Shown one piece after another: positions 1 through 11,552 of a stretch of 64,000 nt of DNA (positions are counted from its first letter, which is position 1; each line of letters begins with the position of its first letter). The notes under the pieces were generated by a model that searched no databases, had not been told where the DNA came from, and was given only the letters and a program-made list of their open reading frames with translations. The translations under genes and the position numbers were made by a program. Origin of the DNA: Mya arenaria (lineage: Eukaryota > Mollusca > Bivalvia > Myida > Myidae); NCBI RefSeq assembly GCF_026914265.1, contig NC_069130.1, positions 12,265,700 through 12,329,699 on the forward strand, written 5' to 3'.

Positions 1-899
1 ACATTTATAAACATGGTATTTCAGACGTTTTATTCATTTGAAGAAACAGCCAGCCGAGAATTTTTAATAACGTAAAAAATAAAATTTATCTTTACTAACT
101 TATTACATTAATGATGTTTTATATGTCAACCCGAGCGTAAATCTCGCTATACAAAATCGACACAAGAAGAAATAAAATAAATTATGTATTCCTTCATATA
201 AACGAAAAGCCCAACAAAGCATTAATGCATCAGTTTATAAATTGAAAATAAATTCCAACAAATGGGAAGGGGATTTGAATTCCTTAAAACAAGTGCCGTT
301 GCCTTTAAAAATCTACCAACATACTTTCATGTCATGAAAAATCGGTCGGTTTAAATATACCGAAAAAAATACCAAAATATTAATTGACAAAATCCTAGTT
401 AAAGAAACAAACATTTAAAAAGCTCACCGAATGAACTGAATATCCTAAATTGACTGAATAACTGCTCAGACAGTATTGTTCCGTGCCAGTTAAAACTGAT
501 TATGGATCCGCTGCGTTTATTCCGGGTAGATTTCAATGTTCATGTATTGATATCGATGTGAAACTTGTTATGGCGAAGGGAACACACGTGTATTGACAGA
601 TAAACTAATTTCAAAGATGATTGGTCAATATTTAAACCTGTTATTATAAAGCCTTTAAAAGCTGTGGTCAGGCAATGTTTACCACACAAGGCTATAGTAT
701 TTTAAATCTTTTGAATGGGGGTATTAACGGACGATCAAAAGAAATATGACCTACAACATATTAAGTCATTAAAGCAGCTCTCCTACGCTGGTCAAAATAT
801 TTGATAATGTTTCACGAAGCGGGTTGAATTGGGAATTTGATAACTTTTTATGACGATTCCAAACTGTAACCTGATAGTTGAAAAATACGGTTTCAAAAG
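1..899. other. AT-rich DNA, no gene seen
   Basis: No reading frame with coding character, no RNA gene and no clear repeat boundary is visible. The open frame on the minus strand over 769-1203 runs through a transposon-like element and a C tract and is not a convincing gene. Confidence 0.5.
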
Positions 900-1210
900 C
901 AGGGATGTGATTTGTCCGCGGATTCGCGGAATTCCGCGGATCTAATGGCCCAGGGACCCCCCCCCCCCCCCCATAAAAAATAAATAAAATAAAATATAAA
1001 AAAATGAAATATTTTTTTAGCTGATTAAAAAAGTTACTAGTGTGCTTTTGGTTGACAGAGTTGATACCCCAGTTTGCTTCAAATTTAAAGTCAGAAGAAC
1101 CCTCAAAAACCCCAGCTTCTAAAAAGTGTGCTTTTGACCCCAAAAGTTCCCCAAGAACCCATGGCCGAAATGGTTTCAGCCCTCCAGCTGCCAGGTCAAT
1201 CACATCCCTG
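900..1210. mobile_element. hAT-like miniature element with 13-bp terminal inverted repeats
   Basis: The ends are perfect inverted repeats CAGGGATGTGATT (900-912 and 1198-1210). The CAGGG start and the TCCGCGGAATTCCGCGGA subterminal palindrome near 915-941 resemble known non-autonomous hAT elements. A run of 16 C lies at 957-972. The 8 bp on either side do not match, so no target duplication supports the call. No transposase is encoded. The minus-strand frame is open through most of the element, but this does not show that it is translated. Confidence 0.5.
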
Positions 1211-1359
1211 TAAAGGGGATAGACACCAGATGGTCAACAAATCGGCAAGAACAGTATTTTCTCAAAACAAGCCTTGAATTGTCAATGCAAGCTAGTAGGA
1301 GGCCGATTATACATCACTTAACATGGTTAAAATAATAAACGCAACAATCGTGTTGAATT

Positions 1360-1724
1360 CGGAACTCCTCGGTCATTTTTTTAGAAAACAAACTCGGATG
1401 TATTTGGACGGTTTACATACTCAAAAAGAGGTACGTTTAAGTCCACTGCAAGTAGATCGCGTAGTAATTTTATTTAGCAGTTAAACTTTATGTCTTAACA
1501 CTTGGAAATCTTAATTATGCTTGCAATAATACACTTCACTGGCAATATATTTAAACTGAGATCAATAAAAACAACTCTAAAACACTAATTTTAATTAATG
1601 ATATAATTCAAAAAAAAATACGAACTACTTCAACTGATGTACCGGCATATATTCGAGGTTGTTTTCTAAAAAAATGGCCGAGGAGTTCCGAATGTTGTTT
1701 TCTAAAAATGGCCGAGGAGTTCCG
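1360..1724 (+). mobile_element. E-family miniature inverted-repeat element, copy 1
   Basis: It begins CGGAACTCCTCGG and ends in the inverse, GGCCGAGGAGTTCCG (to 1690). The terminal segment is repeated once more, to 1724. The interior holds the family hallmark GCAAGTAGATCGCGTAGTAA (near 1449) and TTAATTAATGATAT before the right end. Related copies occur at 7635 (inverted), 13551, 20336 and 27588. No protein is encoded. Confidence 0.75.
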
Positions 1725-1794
1725 AATGAATTGTGTTGCTGTCCCAGCTGTATATCTCCGTTTAAAATAAGCGTACAACGGTTTCCTTGTTAAA

Positions 1795-2033
1795 GTCATA
1801 ATTATCTGACGAGAACAGATAAATATATATGAACAGATAAATATACCATCACTAATTTAAACTTACTGGGATTAAATTGGTAAACTACCGCAGTAAACTT
1901 TGAATTGGAAAATGCGCAAAAACTGCGAAAGTTGCATATGTCGTAAGCGATGTCATACATCAGTAAGTAAGATTCAACGCGTTGTACACAACCATGTCAA
2001 TTTTATGTTGTTTTTGACAATTCCAGGGACCCT
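1795..2033 (-). repeat. Partial T-family element, inverted
   Basis: The stretch around 1905-2025 (for example GCGATGTCATACATCAG) matches the reverse complement of the left part of the T element at about 9770-9960. A T-like end, TAAAGGGGATAGACACCAGA, stands separately at 1212-1231. Together they look like a decayed T copy broken up by the E element at 1360. Homology stops near 2020 and no second T terminus is seen. Confidence 0.45.
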
Positions 2034-2034
2034 A

Positions 2035-2823
2035 GGTAAGACCCATTCCCCGCTATTTTTTTGCGCGAAGAGAAAACTACCGCATTCACCCGGCGCTATG
2101 GGGCCTCATAGAAGATAAAAACACAGCCCATTTCCTGGCTACCCCCGGTATACCCCCGGACCTGTTGGCCGTGGTTACAATTGACTGGTGCATTACTCTT
2201 ACAGAATTGAACATTCTCTGATTTTATTATTTTGTTGTTGTTTTTTCTTTTATGTTCATATTGGCGTCCCGTCCGCAAATAGTCCACGACTGCGTAGAAA
2301 AATCACGTTCAATTCGGACGCGACCTTAGTGCAAACGCGCAAATGGACTCATGGAAAAGAAAAAAAAATGGATTTGCCTTTTCGGATTTGCGGATGCGGA
2401 ACACGTATGCGGAGTGCGCACACGGAGTCATGGAAGAACAGCCCTAACATTGTGTCATGTGGTATGTGATGCCACATTTGGATATCGCCTTTAAAAAACG
2501 CGCGGCCCGATTCGAAGAGACAAATCATGTATATTCTTTATTGTATTACCAATTTCAACAAAATATAACGCAGTACACTCGGTTTTTGAACTCACTTGGC
2601 ACCGGATTTTCAAACACATTTTTTTAAAACGAAAAAAATCCTATAATTCCAAACTAAAAATTACAATGCCAAAAATTGTAAAAAGATATTGATTTTTTTT
2701 CATAAATATGCCCTTAGTACTGTCTATATATTCTCATATATAGTCATATATTTAGAATAGATGATTTTGTATCCACGTGGTAAAAAAGTTAGATGTGAGA
2801 CTCCGCTTGTCAAATACCCAAGA
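2035..2823. other. No gene seen
   Basis: Anonymous DNA. Short open frames on both strands (2096-2287 minus, 2188-2469 plus) overlap each other, are low in complexity and show no motif. Confidence 0.5.
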
Positions 2824-3499
2824 ACATGGCCAGCCACTGTTGATATCTACCGCTTCACCTTTTTCAAGTCAACAACAGCTGACTGTTGATATAGTGAAAT
2901 ATAAATGTATCAGAAATACTGCCATTTCAATTGACAAAATAGTATGTTGACCATTTATGTTTATTCCTAGAAAAACTTAAGGATAAAACATGTACTTAAG
3001 TATTTTCCCTATACAAGTTCAAGGATATTGTTTTTTGAAAGTCATGATCACCTAGTATTGGAGTGGGTAACAAGAGAAGGAAACGCGGGACGTTATCAGA
3101 TGTGGTCATATACTGCGTTTCAAGTGGATTCTCACATCTATAAAATACATCTGGATATAAAATCATCTCCCTAAGTTGCATTTGATATCAAAATGTGTAA
3201 TATGATATTGATCCTTTTTTAGACTCAATAGCGATAACAAAAAGCTGCACGAAGTTAGCTTACGACAATTGGAAAATCAAAAATAAATGTACCCTTTTTA
3301 TCCTCAAGCTTTTTCAAGGAATAAACCGATTAATATCAATATATTTTAATATATTAAGTGGTCAACATACTGTGTTGTAGATCGAAAAGGCAGTATATCT
3401 CAAATATTCTGATACATTTATATTTCAGTAAATCAGCAGTCAGCCGTTATTGAATTCAATCAGGTGAAGCGGTAGATATAAACTGTGGCTGGCCAAGTT
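2824..3499. mobile_element. Inverted-repeat (foldback-type) element P, interrupted at its right end
   Basis: The left arm (about 2826-3005) and the right arm (about 3277-3496) are reverse complements at roughly 80 percent identity. The arms start GGCCAGCCACTGTTGATATC on the left, and the mirrored right end is AGATATAAACTGTGGCTGGC. The central loop of about 270 bp has no coding capacity I can support. Another inverted-repeat element is inserted immediately to the right, at 3503-5445. A related, uninterrupted right end lies at 7257-7370. Confidence 0.6.
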
Positions 3500-3502
3500 A
3501 TT

Positions 3503-5445
3503 ACACGGCCTGTAAACGCCAGCTCCACCACTTTACGGTGGTGCAAAGAAAAGAGCTGTCGACACTTCCGTGGTGGAGCTGTGCCCTATGTTTACATGAA
3601 CAAACGTGAGTATGATTTATATTTTATTGATAATTTCATTTAACGGACATATTTCGGAAATCGGAGAATGTGGTACCGTGTAAGAACACTTCTACTGTAG
3701 GCTGGTTACTATTTCGTTTCAATATGTGCAAACTGTGGTGCCAGGAGCTTTTCTCCCGAATCAGACTTGTGCATATTTGAGATCTGATTGCATAGCAAGT
3801 ACATTTCGGTGCTTACACACCCCGTAAGAACATTCTCACGCATGCAAACACAACTGTTATGTATTGTACCTAAGCCGGAACACAACAAAACTAATAAGCA
3901 CTTCTTAAAAAGGAAAAATGCACATATTTATAAAAGTGGTGGCGCTGTTGCCCTAGTGGTTGCGCTGTCGAGTAGTGGTGGCGCTATCGAGTATGTTTTG
4001 CGTATGAAGTAATATAAAAAGTTAACGCTTTTGGAATAAATATTTAAGTTGCTATGTTTATCATTCATTGAACATTATGCTGGTTATGCATACTACTTGC
4101 AGAAACAAAACTCTTCGCGAATTATCTTAACCTTACTTAAAACTATTTCGAAAACAAACGGCTAGGTGCTGTTAATTTTACCATAGAACTATAAGTATCT
4201 ACCATGTGTGCCCGGTACGGATGGAAAAATCCGACCCGAGTGCACGCTCGTAAGCCGGAAACTAGGCTTGCCGAGTTACAGGCCACGCAGCGTGACCGAA
4301 GGACGGATTTTTCGGTCCGGACCGGAAAAACATGATTGATATTTTTTCTTGCAATTCTAAAATTATCAGTTTGTGTAAGAATTGACGTAGAAAAGGCACT
4401 TTCGTACATTTTACCAAAAAAGCGCGTGAAACCTTGTTTACTGACGTCATAAAGCGCAGTAATTTTAAATCACTATTGATGTCAAATAGTAACTATTTAA
4501 ATCGCGTTTTTACGATTATTCATTATCTGTTTTAATTAATTGCATACTTATTTATTTGATTGCGCTTTATTGAAATGAAATAATGTACTTTTCATAAACC
4601 ATACAATAAAAGAAATAAGAAGAAGCGCGTTGCGCGTAACTCATCTTACATGGGGGGTGTAAGATGCGTTTTCCAGCACTGGACAAATGACCGGAAACAC
4701 ACGTCCGGTATGCAAGAATACCTCCCTCAAAACCGGACACACATGGTAGATACTTATAGTTCTATGGTAAAATTAACAGCACCTAGCCGTTTGTTTTCGA
4801 AATAGTTTTAAGTAAGGTTAAGATAATTCGCGGAGAGTTTTGTTTCCGCAAGTAGTATGCATACCAGCCTAATGTTCAATGAATGATAAACATAGCAACT
4901 TTTGTATTCATTCCAAAAGCGTTACATTTTTATAATACTTCATACGCAAAACATACTCGATAGCGCCACCACTACTCGACAGCGCCACCACTAAGGCAAC
5001 AGCGCCACCACTTTTATAAATATGTGCATTTTTCCTTTTTAAGAAGTGCTTATTAGTTTTATTGTGTTCCGGCATAGGTACTTTACATAACAGTTATGTT
5101 TGCATGCGTGAGAATGTTCTTACGGGGTGTGTAAGCACCGAAATGTACTTGCTATGCAATCAGATCTCAAAATATGCACAAGTCTGATTCGGGAGAAAAG
5201 CTCTGGCACCACAGTTTGCACAATATTGAAACGAAATAGTAACCAGCCTACAGTAGAAGTGTTCTTACACGGTACCACATTCTCCAATTTTCGAAATATG
5301 TCCGTTAAATGAAATTATCAAATAAAATATAAGTCATACTCACGTTTGTTCATGTAAACATAGGGCACAGCTCCACCACGGAAGTGTCGACAGCTCTTTT
5401 TTTGCACCACCGTAAAGTGGTGGAGCTGGCGTTTACAGGCCGTGT
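3503..5445. mobile_element. 1.94-kb foldback element with about 714-bp inverted arms
   Basis: The arms 3503-4216 and 4732-5445 are near-perfect reverse complements. The ends are ACACGGCCTGTAAACGCC and its inverse. The element is flanked by ATT on both sides (3500-3502 and 5446-5448), a possible 3-bp target duplication. Each arm holds local hairpins (CACCACTTTACGGTGGTG) and short GTGGTGGCGCT repeats near 3940-3990 and 4965-5020. The 515-bp centre has no recognisable transposase. High arm identity suggests recent insertion or arm conversion. Confidence 0.85.
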
Positions 5446-5540
5446 ATTAGGTTCTTTACAAAATATTACACCACTAAAAACTTGTCCGTAAAAAGGGTGT
5501 CTGTAGCATTGATCTTATGGTTATGGTTAGTGTGAGATTT

Positions 5541-5747
5541 AATGTTTTATGGCTAAAACCGTTACTAACGGTTTAAGAAAAATGCATAAAACATCAATTT
5601 TGGGACGGAAATATGAAAAGCTGCGATCTGATCTTTTGTCAGCAGTCTATATAACTGGTTTGCAGTATTTACGCAAAAATGGCTCGTTCCATGAAAAAAA
5701 GAAAAAAAAGTTGTCAAAACGTTCAATCTGTGAGAGTGTAGCTTTAA
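5541..5747 (+). mobile_element. M-family miniature element, right half
   Basis: Matches the right two-thirds of the M element at 11553-11882, including CTGATCTTTTGTCAGCAGTC (5638-5657) and the end GAGAGTGTAGCTTTAAA. It starts at a central hairpin, AACCGTTACTAACGGTT. The left half is missing. The small plus-strand open frame across it is incidental. Confidence 0.55.
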
Positions 5748-5749
5748 AT

Positions 5750-6240
5750 GCGCTTTGGTTGTATTTAGTTTGTAAAAGTTGTTAAATTGAACAAAAATGA
5801 AACACGTTAGCGTTTACTTGTATAATACATCTTTTTAAAAATCAGTAGCCAATTGTTTAAAACTTTAATTATTTGTCCACAGATTATCTTTTGGCTAGTT
5901 AGTTCATTAAAACAATTCGATTGTTTGAATAGTAAGTGTTCTATAAATATTGACCAATCAATTACCATTTTTGATAACTTTGACCAATCCGAAAACTCCA
6001 CCGACTTTATACATTAGTATACTGAGTCCAATTTTAAACACACTTCGTAATTTGTAATTTATTTCATGCAGTTTACAAAATAATCTTACCGTCGTGAGAA
6101 AAGCAACGAATGATAATCGATCAACAAAATGATCACTTTGTTCCAAAAACCGTCAACAATAAACTTTATTTACGTCCGAAGTAATGATGACAATATCAAT
6201 CATTTTTTATTATATTTCAATTTGTGTATATAAATATTAT
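5750..6240. other. No gene seen
   Basis: AT-rich DNA with small overlapping open frames and no motif. Confidence 0.5.
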
Positions 6241-6245
6241 AATAT

Positions 6246-6443
6246 TTAAAGAGATGCAAGAAAGTCACTTAACACATCTACTTTCCTATTAGTGTGTACA
6301 TGCATATTACAATTAAACATAACGACTCTTAGTCGTCGACTTCTCACGGATATATTTAGATTGCCCGGACACTTAAAGTCATGGCTATTCAAGTTTGTCT
6401 TTCCGCATGTTGTTAAGTACAAAAAAAAATCGAATGTAAACAC
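6246..6443 (-). pseudogene. Possible LINE endonuclease N-terminal fragment
   Basis: The minus-strand frame contains RSRRLRVVMFNCNMHVHTN followed by KVDVLSDFLASL. In CR1- and RTE-like LINEs the endonuclease begins with a similar pattern: a basic run, a strand ending in N-C/T, then a helix. No endonuclease catalytic motif or reverse transcriptase follows, so this is a short remnant at best. It could be chance. Confidence 0.2.
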
Positions 6444-6540
6444 TTGAAAATTAGAGTCCGCATTCGATATGCATCATAATTACAGGAAATTAATACGTCA
6501 CAATTTAGAAATAAGGACACACCATTTTGTTTGTGTGGTA

Positions 6541-6767
6541 CGGAATGCGGATACGGATTGCTGATACGGGCAACGGATTGCGGATACGGATTGCGGAAAC
6601 GGCCGGATTACGAATACGGATTGCGGATACGGATTGCGGATACGGATTACGAATACGGATTACGAATACGGATTGCGGATACGGATTGCGGATACGGATT
6701 GCGGATACGGATGGCGGATACGGATTGCGGATACGGTATACGGAAACGGAATACGGAAACGGATACG
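6541..6767. repeat. 13-bp minisatellite
   Basis: Tandem copies of GGATTGCGGATAC, with variants such as GGATTACGAATAC. Because 13 is not a multiple of 3 and the unit holds no stop in any phase, the perfect unit is open in all six frames. This produces peptide repeats rich in RIRIADTD on the plus strand and RIRNPYP on the minus strand. There is no sign that any of them is a gene. Confidence 0.9.
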
Positions 6768-6779
6768 GACTTTGAGCTC

Positions 6780-7250
6780 GAGGGGAATAAGTATCAAATT
6801 TAATCATTTCACGACATGGACGGACGAGAGCATACATAATGATCACCCCATTATATATAATTAAAACTCGAAATGAAAAAAATAATGAACGCTGATTCCC
6901 TTTAAATGCAATTTCAAATCGATTTCTCGCAAAATAATAACTTATCACGTTTAAGGCTCCGATTTCATTTGGCTTAAAAATACTTTTTTATATTACAACT
7001 TAGATTATTGTGCTGATCGTAGATAGAAATTCCTTTTAAAGTCCCTTTCAGTCATATAAGGGACTTGCTGGATCTACGTGATCAACCTTTTTTCATATTT
7101 TCACCGCATTAATAGTCCTCGTACACCAAATATGGTCATTTCACCGGAAACAGTGGCTATGTTCAACCAATTTTAACATTTATTTTTATAAGAGAAACGT
7201 AACTTTTTTCTAACGTTGTTTGATGTTTTGTTCACAAGTGGAGCCTGTAC
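6780..7250. other. No gene seen
   Basis: AT-rich anonymous DNA between the minisatellite and a P-element remnant. Confidence 0.5.
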
Positions 7251-7256
7251 ACTTAT

Positions 7257-7370
7257 TTCAGTGAATCAGCAGATAGCCGTTTTTGATTTTAATCAGGTGA
7301 AGCGGTAAATAAAACAGTGGCTAGCCGAGTTAGTGGGCAGTTTCAAAAATATAATGTAGACCACTAAAAA
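7257..7370 (+). mobile_element. P-element right-end remnant (uninterrupted site)
   Basis: AATCAGCAGATAGCCG through AGGTGAAGCGGTAAAT and CCACTAAAAAACTTA parallels 3427-3499 joined to 5446-5490. This copy lacks the foldback element, so it serves as a natural empty-site comparison for the insertion at 3503-5445. Confidence 0.6.
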
Positions 7371-7634
7371 ACTTACAACACAAAATAAATGGTTATGCGA
7401 CTGAGTCGCAATGAAACCATTTTCCTTTTAAGTGCATTAAAGCAATCTTTAACCATTAATAAGTGGCTTCAGATGTTACTCATTTAATGAGTATATTCCA
7501 TGTGACTTACATAGTTACATAGTACGGAAGGGTTTGACGAGAAATGGCATAAAGCAGCGTACATGAACTGGAGAGCTTTTGATGTCGTATGAGTCATCGT
7601 ATAACAGAATCTCTATTTCCTTGTATTTATCGCA

Positions 7635-7951
7635 TAAGGAACTCCTTGGTTAATTTCCATCGAAAACAACCTCGAATACTTGCCGGTAAATTAGTAGAAG
7701 TAGTTCGTAATTTAAAAAAAAAGTATTTAGTAATTGTAGTGTTATTAGCGTATTTTTATGTCCTAGTTTAAAATGATTGCGAGTGAAGTGTATTATTGCA
7801 TAACTAATTAAGATTCCCAAGAGTAACGTCATTAAGTTTAACTGCTAAATTGAAATTACTACGCGATCTACTTGCAGCGTAGGTAGATTTCTGACAATGT
7901 GAATCGTCCGTATACATCCGAGGTTGTTTGCGATGGAAAATGGTCAATTGA
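7635..7951 (-). mobile_element. E-family miniature element, copy 2 (inverted)
   Basis: The interior, read on the minus strand, has GCAAGTAGATCGCGTAGTAA and AGCAGTTAAACTTAATGACG as in the other E copies. The ends are diverged: AAGGAACTCCTTGGTTAATT at the left, and a right end matching CCATTTTCCATCGCAAACAA on the minus strand. Confidence 0.65.
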
Positions 7952-7959
7952 TCTGAGTA

Positions 7960-8290
7960 CATTTCAAAGTGAAAACTTGGGATGTCACTGTAAGTGATAT
8001 ATGCACCTATAAAATACTTAACATTCATGTGTGACATTGACCTTGAAGTTGAGCAACTGGACGGTGTGTCTGGCACATATTATAATTTTCTTAAATTATT
8101 TACATTAGTTTGATCCAAAGCCAATCAACGATATTTTAAATTCTCAAAAAAGAACGTTATGTCTTAAGACACATATCACAAGAAGCCCATTCTCTAATGC
8201 ACTATCATCAATTTAGAGCGTTTCAAATTCAGCCATTCATTGGTCGCCCTTTGATATACACACTTATGGTATATAGCAACAAATCACTTC
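7960..8290. other. No gene seen
   Basis: Anonymous AT-rich DNA leading into a microsatellite. Confidence 0.5.
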
Positions 8291-8295
8291 AAAAT

Positions 8296-8299
8296 ATTA

Positions 8300-8350
<51 letters not shown>

Positions 8351-8418
8351 TATTATTATTATTATATTATTATTATTATTATTATATTATTTATTATTTT
8401 TTGATAATTATTATTATA

Positions 8419-8475
<57 letters not shown>

Positions 8476-8562
8476 GTTATTATTTTTATTATTTTATTAT
8501 TATTATTATTATTTTTATAGTGCGATTGGTGTGGTGGTGGTGGTGGTGGTGTGGTGGTATTT
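8296..8562. repeat. ATT/TTA microsatellite followed by a GTG tract
   Basis: About 220 bp of (ATT)n with small interruptions (8296-8518), then (GTG)n over 8529-8562. Long Ile/Leu/Tyr frames across it are artefacts of the trinucleotide repeat. Confidence 0.95.
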
Positions 8563-8569
8563 TATCCCA

Positions 8570-9715
8570 TTCGCCCAATTTTTCTTTAGTTGCAATAAAC
8601 ATACCGGATTTTTTATATTTTTATTAACCATTTATTTTAAAATGTTAATTTCAGTTCCAAAATATTAAATAGTGTCGTTTGTTTGTAGCCTTTTCTAACA
8701 ATAAGGTACACAAATCGCAAATAAACATATGTTTACATTGTATATTGTAGACCTCAGCACAATCAAACTATTTTGAATTCATACATGTATAAATATGTCT
8801 GTATCGGTTACTTGATGAAGTGGAGTGTTTATATGGTCATGGTTTATAGAACCGTGGCGAGGCGTGTGATTGGATCAGATCATTTGTTCCACTCAAGTGA
8901 TCACTTGGGTGTCCCCTACGTACATATGCCGAGTTAGATTGTGAGTGAGAGTTGTTGTTCCTTATTGTAACTTAATGGAACTCGCTCATGTTTTGGCACC
9001 GCTTTTTCCCGGAAGTGTATCAGAAAACACTTATATTATATTTTAGTCTTTATTATCGAATTTGCAGAAACAAGCACGCTAAAAGTCTGAACAAATATTC
9101 TAGTTTGCTTGGGGTGCTAAACCGCTAACCCTAGCCGGTACTGTCAATAAAAAATAATAGAAAACTGACAGCAAAACCTCACGCCCACAAAGATTTATAC
9201 CGCATATAAGGATATCTTAATCTTTAAGCCTGTTGAATCGTGTTACAAACGTTATTCAAAATCGTGGACTATAAAGACAATATTTGAGCATATGATCAAC
9301 ATTAATTTTGTTGAAGGGTTACAGCCGTCGGTATTTTAGCTTTAACTTTCTTAATGATTTTCCAAACTCTTTTTCGTCAAACAAAAACAAATCATTTGGT
9401 GAACCTATATAATTGGGGTATCATTTGGAAAATTTTAAAAGTAGACACATAATATGTAAAATGTTTACTGAAAAACATATTGGAAATGCGACTTTTAACA
9501 CAAAAAGTACTTTCACGTCCGATTTCTATTGAAACACAGACCAAAACTAAGAACCTCTAGTAACTCATTTAAAACGTTTTTACGGATACTTATTTTACAT
9601 TACATGTAGTCAGAGTGCAATTCCCTTTTCAAATAATAACAAAACCACAAAGGCATCAAAATGTTTCTTTATAACCAATGGCTCAGAGCAATGACCAACA
9701 TAATTGTACATTTAC
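8570..9715. other. No gene seen
   Basis: About 1.1 kb of AT-rich DNA with no convincing open frame, RNA gene or repeat family. A short palindrome, CTCAAGTGATCACTTGGG, lies near 8895-8912. Confidence 0.45.
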
Positions 9716-9719
9716 TTCC

Positions 9720-10606
9720 TTAAAGGGACTAGACACCAGATGAAACCATTGTAAGAAAAAATAAAGAAAATTGTCAAAAACTTTCATAAAATTGATATCG
9801 TTGCGTACAACGCATTAAATTTTACTCACTGATGTATCACATCGCCTACGACACATGTATCTTTCGCAATGTTTGCGTATGTTTAGAAATCGAAATTTAC
9901 TGGGTTTGTCTACCATGTAAATACCAGTTGATTTAAAAATAGCACCGGTTTATTTATCTGTACCATTCACGTGACTTTCCCATGCTAAATATACACACTA
10001 TAAACTGGGAAACCAATATGCTGGTAAATTCACAGGCGTCTGGCTCATTGTTTGTGTCTTAAATTATAAGAAGTACCCAAAATAATATTGACCAACATTT
10101 TAGACACAGACAATGAGCCAGGCGCCTGTGAGTAAACTCAGTTCAGATAGCGACGAAATTTTAATCATAAAATGTGATGTATTATCGGCCTCATACTAGT
10201 AGTAGTAGTAGTAGTTTTATTTGTGCACTATGTCAATAACAGTACATTTGACATCAATATAAGGTATATCACATATTGTATTTGCATGATATTTAGAATC
10301 CTAATAAGTTATATCACAGAAAGTTTAACATGAAATACATAATACTAGATCTACTAAAACAAGTATTTCCTCTGGTGTTAATGATAAAGCTTTCTAATTT
10401 ATAACCTAATTAAGTTTAACATAATAAATGACATTGCGCAGAATAACCCGTAAAGCTTTGCATAAGTACAAAAGCTTATTTCCAACGGGGTCCATGTCTA
10501 AGGTATTAAAGTTGGGATTACTAGCTCATATTAACAATTCTAGGCTTGTTTTGAAGAAATACTGTATTTACCGACTTTGGGACTATCTGGTATCTAGTCC
10601 CTTTAA
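9720..10606. mobile_element. T-family inverted-repeat element, 0.89 kb
   Basis: The ends TTAAAGGGACTAGACACCAG (from 9720) and the mirrored CTGGTATCTAGTCCCTTTAA (to 10606) form an inverted repeat of about 22 bp with one mismatch. The interior carries a separate 29-bp hairpin (10031-10130) and a short TAG repeat (10196-10215). No transposase frame is present. A broken relative lies at 1212-2033. Confidence 0.7.
10031..10130. repeat. Hairpin-forming insert inside the T element
   Basis: Two 29-nt arms (10031-10059 and 10102-10130) match at 27 of 29 positions, with cores TGGCTCATTGTTTGTGTC and GACACAGACAATGAGCCA. The loop is 42 bp. It may be a miniature element in its own right, inserted into T, or a structural part of T. 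Confidence 0.7.
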
Positions 10607-10711
10607 GAGTACATACAACAAAGGTGTTCATCCAGGGGTCATGTAATCAACGAGCGTGCGTACGACAAATTACCGTAAAATCAGCTGGAACTTAGTTGAA
10701 TACTACACTAG

Positions 10712-10943
10712 CGGATCCAGGGGTGAGGGAGGGGGCATAGGAGATATAAAGGGGTAACAGCATAAAGAAATACGACAAATTGCACCATTTCGGACTAGAA
10801 ATTATTAAAATTTTCTTGGGGAGACCCAAACCCCATTCTCAACACTTTAAACACAATTAATTTTGTTTTGAGCGAGGGCCATTACAAAAGGCTACACCCC
10901 TAGTTTACGCCCTCACTAACATCAAACCAAGGATCCGCCCCTG
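10712..10943. mobile_element. Possible hAT-like miniature element
   Basis: The left end holds GCGGATCCAGGGG. The right end, read in reverse, is CAGGGGCGGATCC, a terminus seen in many non-autonomous hAT elements. The left terminus is degenerate and no target duplication was found. Confidence 0.35.
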
Positions 10944-10944
10944 T

Positions 10945-11550
10945 ACTTATATTCAAAAAATATTCAGAAATATCAGAATTGTAACCCTGTAACTTCAAAT
11001 AAATCTCACTAAAATTTAACACTTCAATGCCTTGTAGGTTTCTTACAAATAAAGCGCGTCCAAAATAAAATATACATGTACATACATAGACTGTCTGTCC
11101 AATGGCGATTATATGGCGGATATCCCGATGAGTATCCGATACGATAGCTGTCCGACTTGTAGCCGATAAACAAAGCAGTAAATCCGATATCTTAATCAAT
11201 ATGTATCTGAAAAGTAAACGATAAGTGTCCGCTATCGGCTGGATACGGTTTGATGAATCGACTTCATTTTTTTGTTGTGCGTGAATGCTTATGTTATTCT
11301 GCATAGAACAACTTTATCTTAATTTGAAATAAAAGTTGAAAATTGAATTTGTAGAGCAACAAATGGTTTAGAACAATGAAATCGCCCAGCTGTTTGGAGA
11401 GGGTCAATTCCCATGCCCTCGTCTGCCAACATGCATGCAGGTAAGGGACCCAATGCACATGAAAGATAGTCATAAACTGAAATAATCATTTTCCCTTCGT
11501 CTGCTATATGAATGGATGCATTTTTCACCAACCAGACTAACAACTTAACA
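10945..11550. other. No gene seen
   Basis: Two minus-strand open frames (10900-11304 and 11319-11543) have no recognisable motif. The first begins inside the preceding element. I treat both as chance. Confidence 0.4.
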
Positions 11551-11552
11551 AC

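Noticed and set aside
769-1203. 144-codon minus-strand frame
   Set aside because: It crosses both ends of a hAT-like miniature element and a 16-base C tract, and no homology is recognised.
6505-6948. 147-codon minus-strand frame and three plus-strand frames over the minisatellite
   Set aside because: The 13-bp unit has no stops in any phase, so these frames are unavoidable and mutually overlapping.
8197-8668. Long Ile/Leu/Tyr-rich frames
   Set aside because: Direct translation of an ATT microsatellite.
10900-11304. 134-codon minus-strand frame
   Set aside because: Composition is like the AT-rich background, it starts within a repeat remnant, and it shows no motif.
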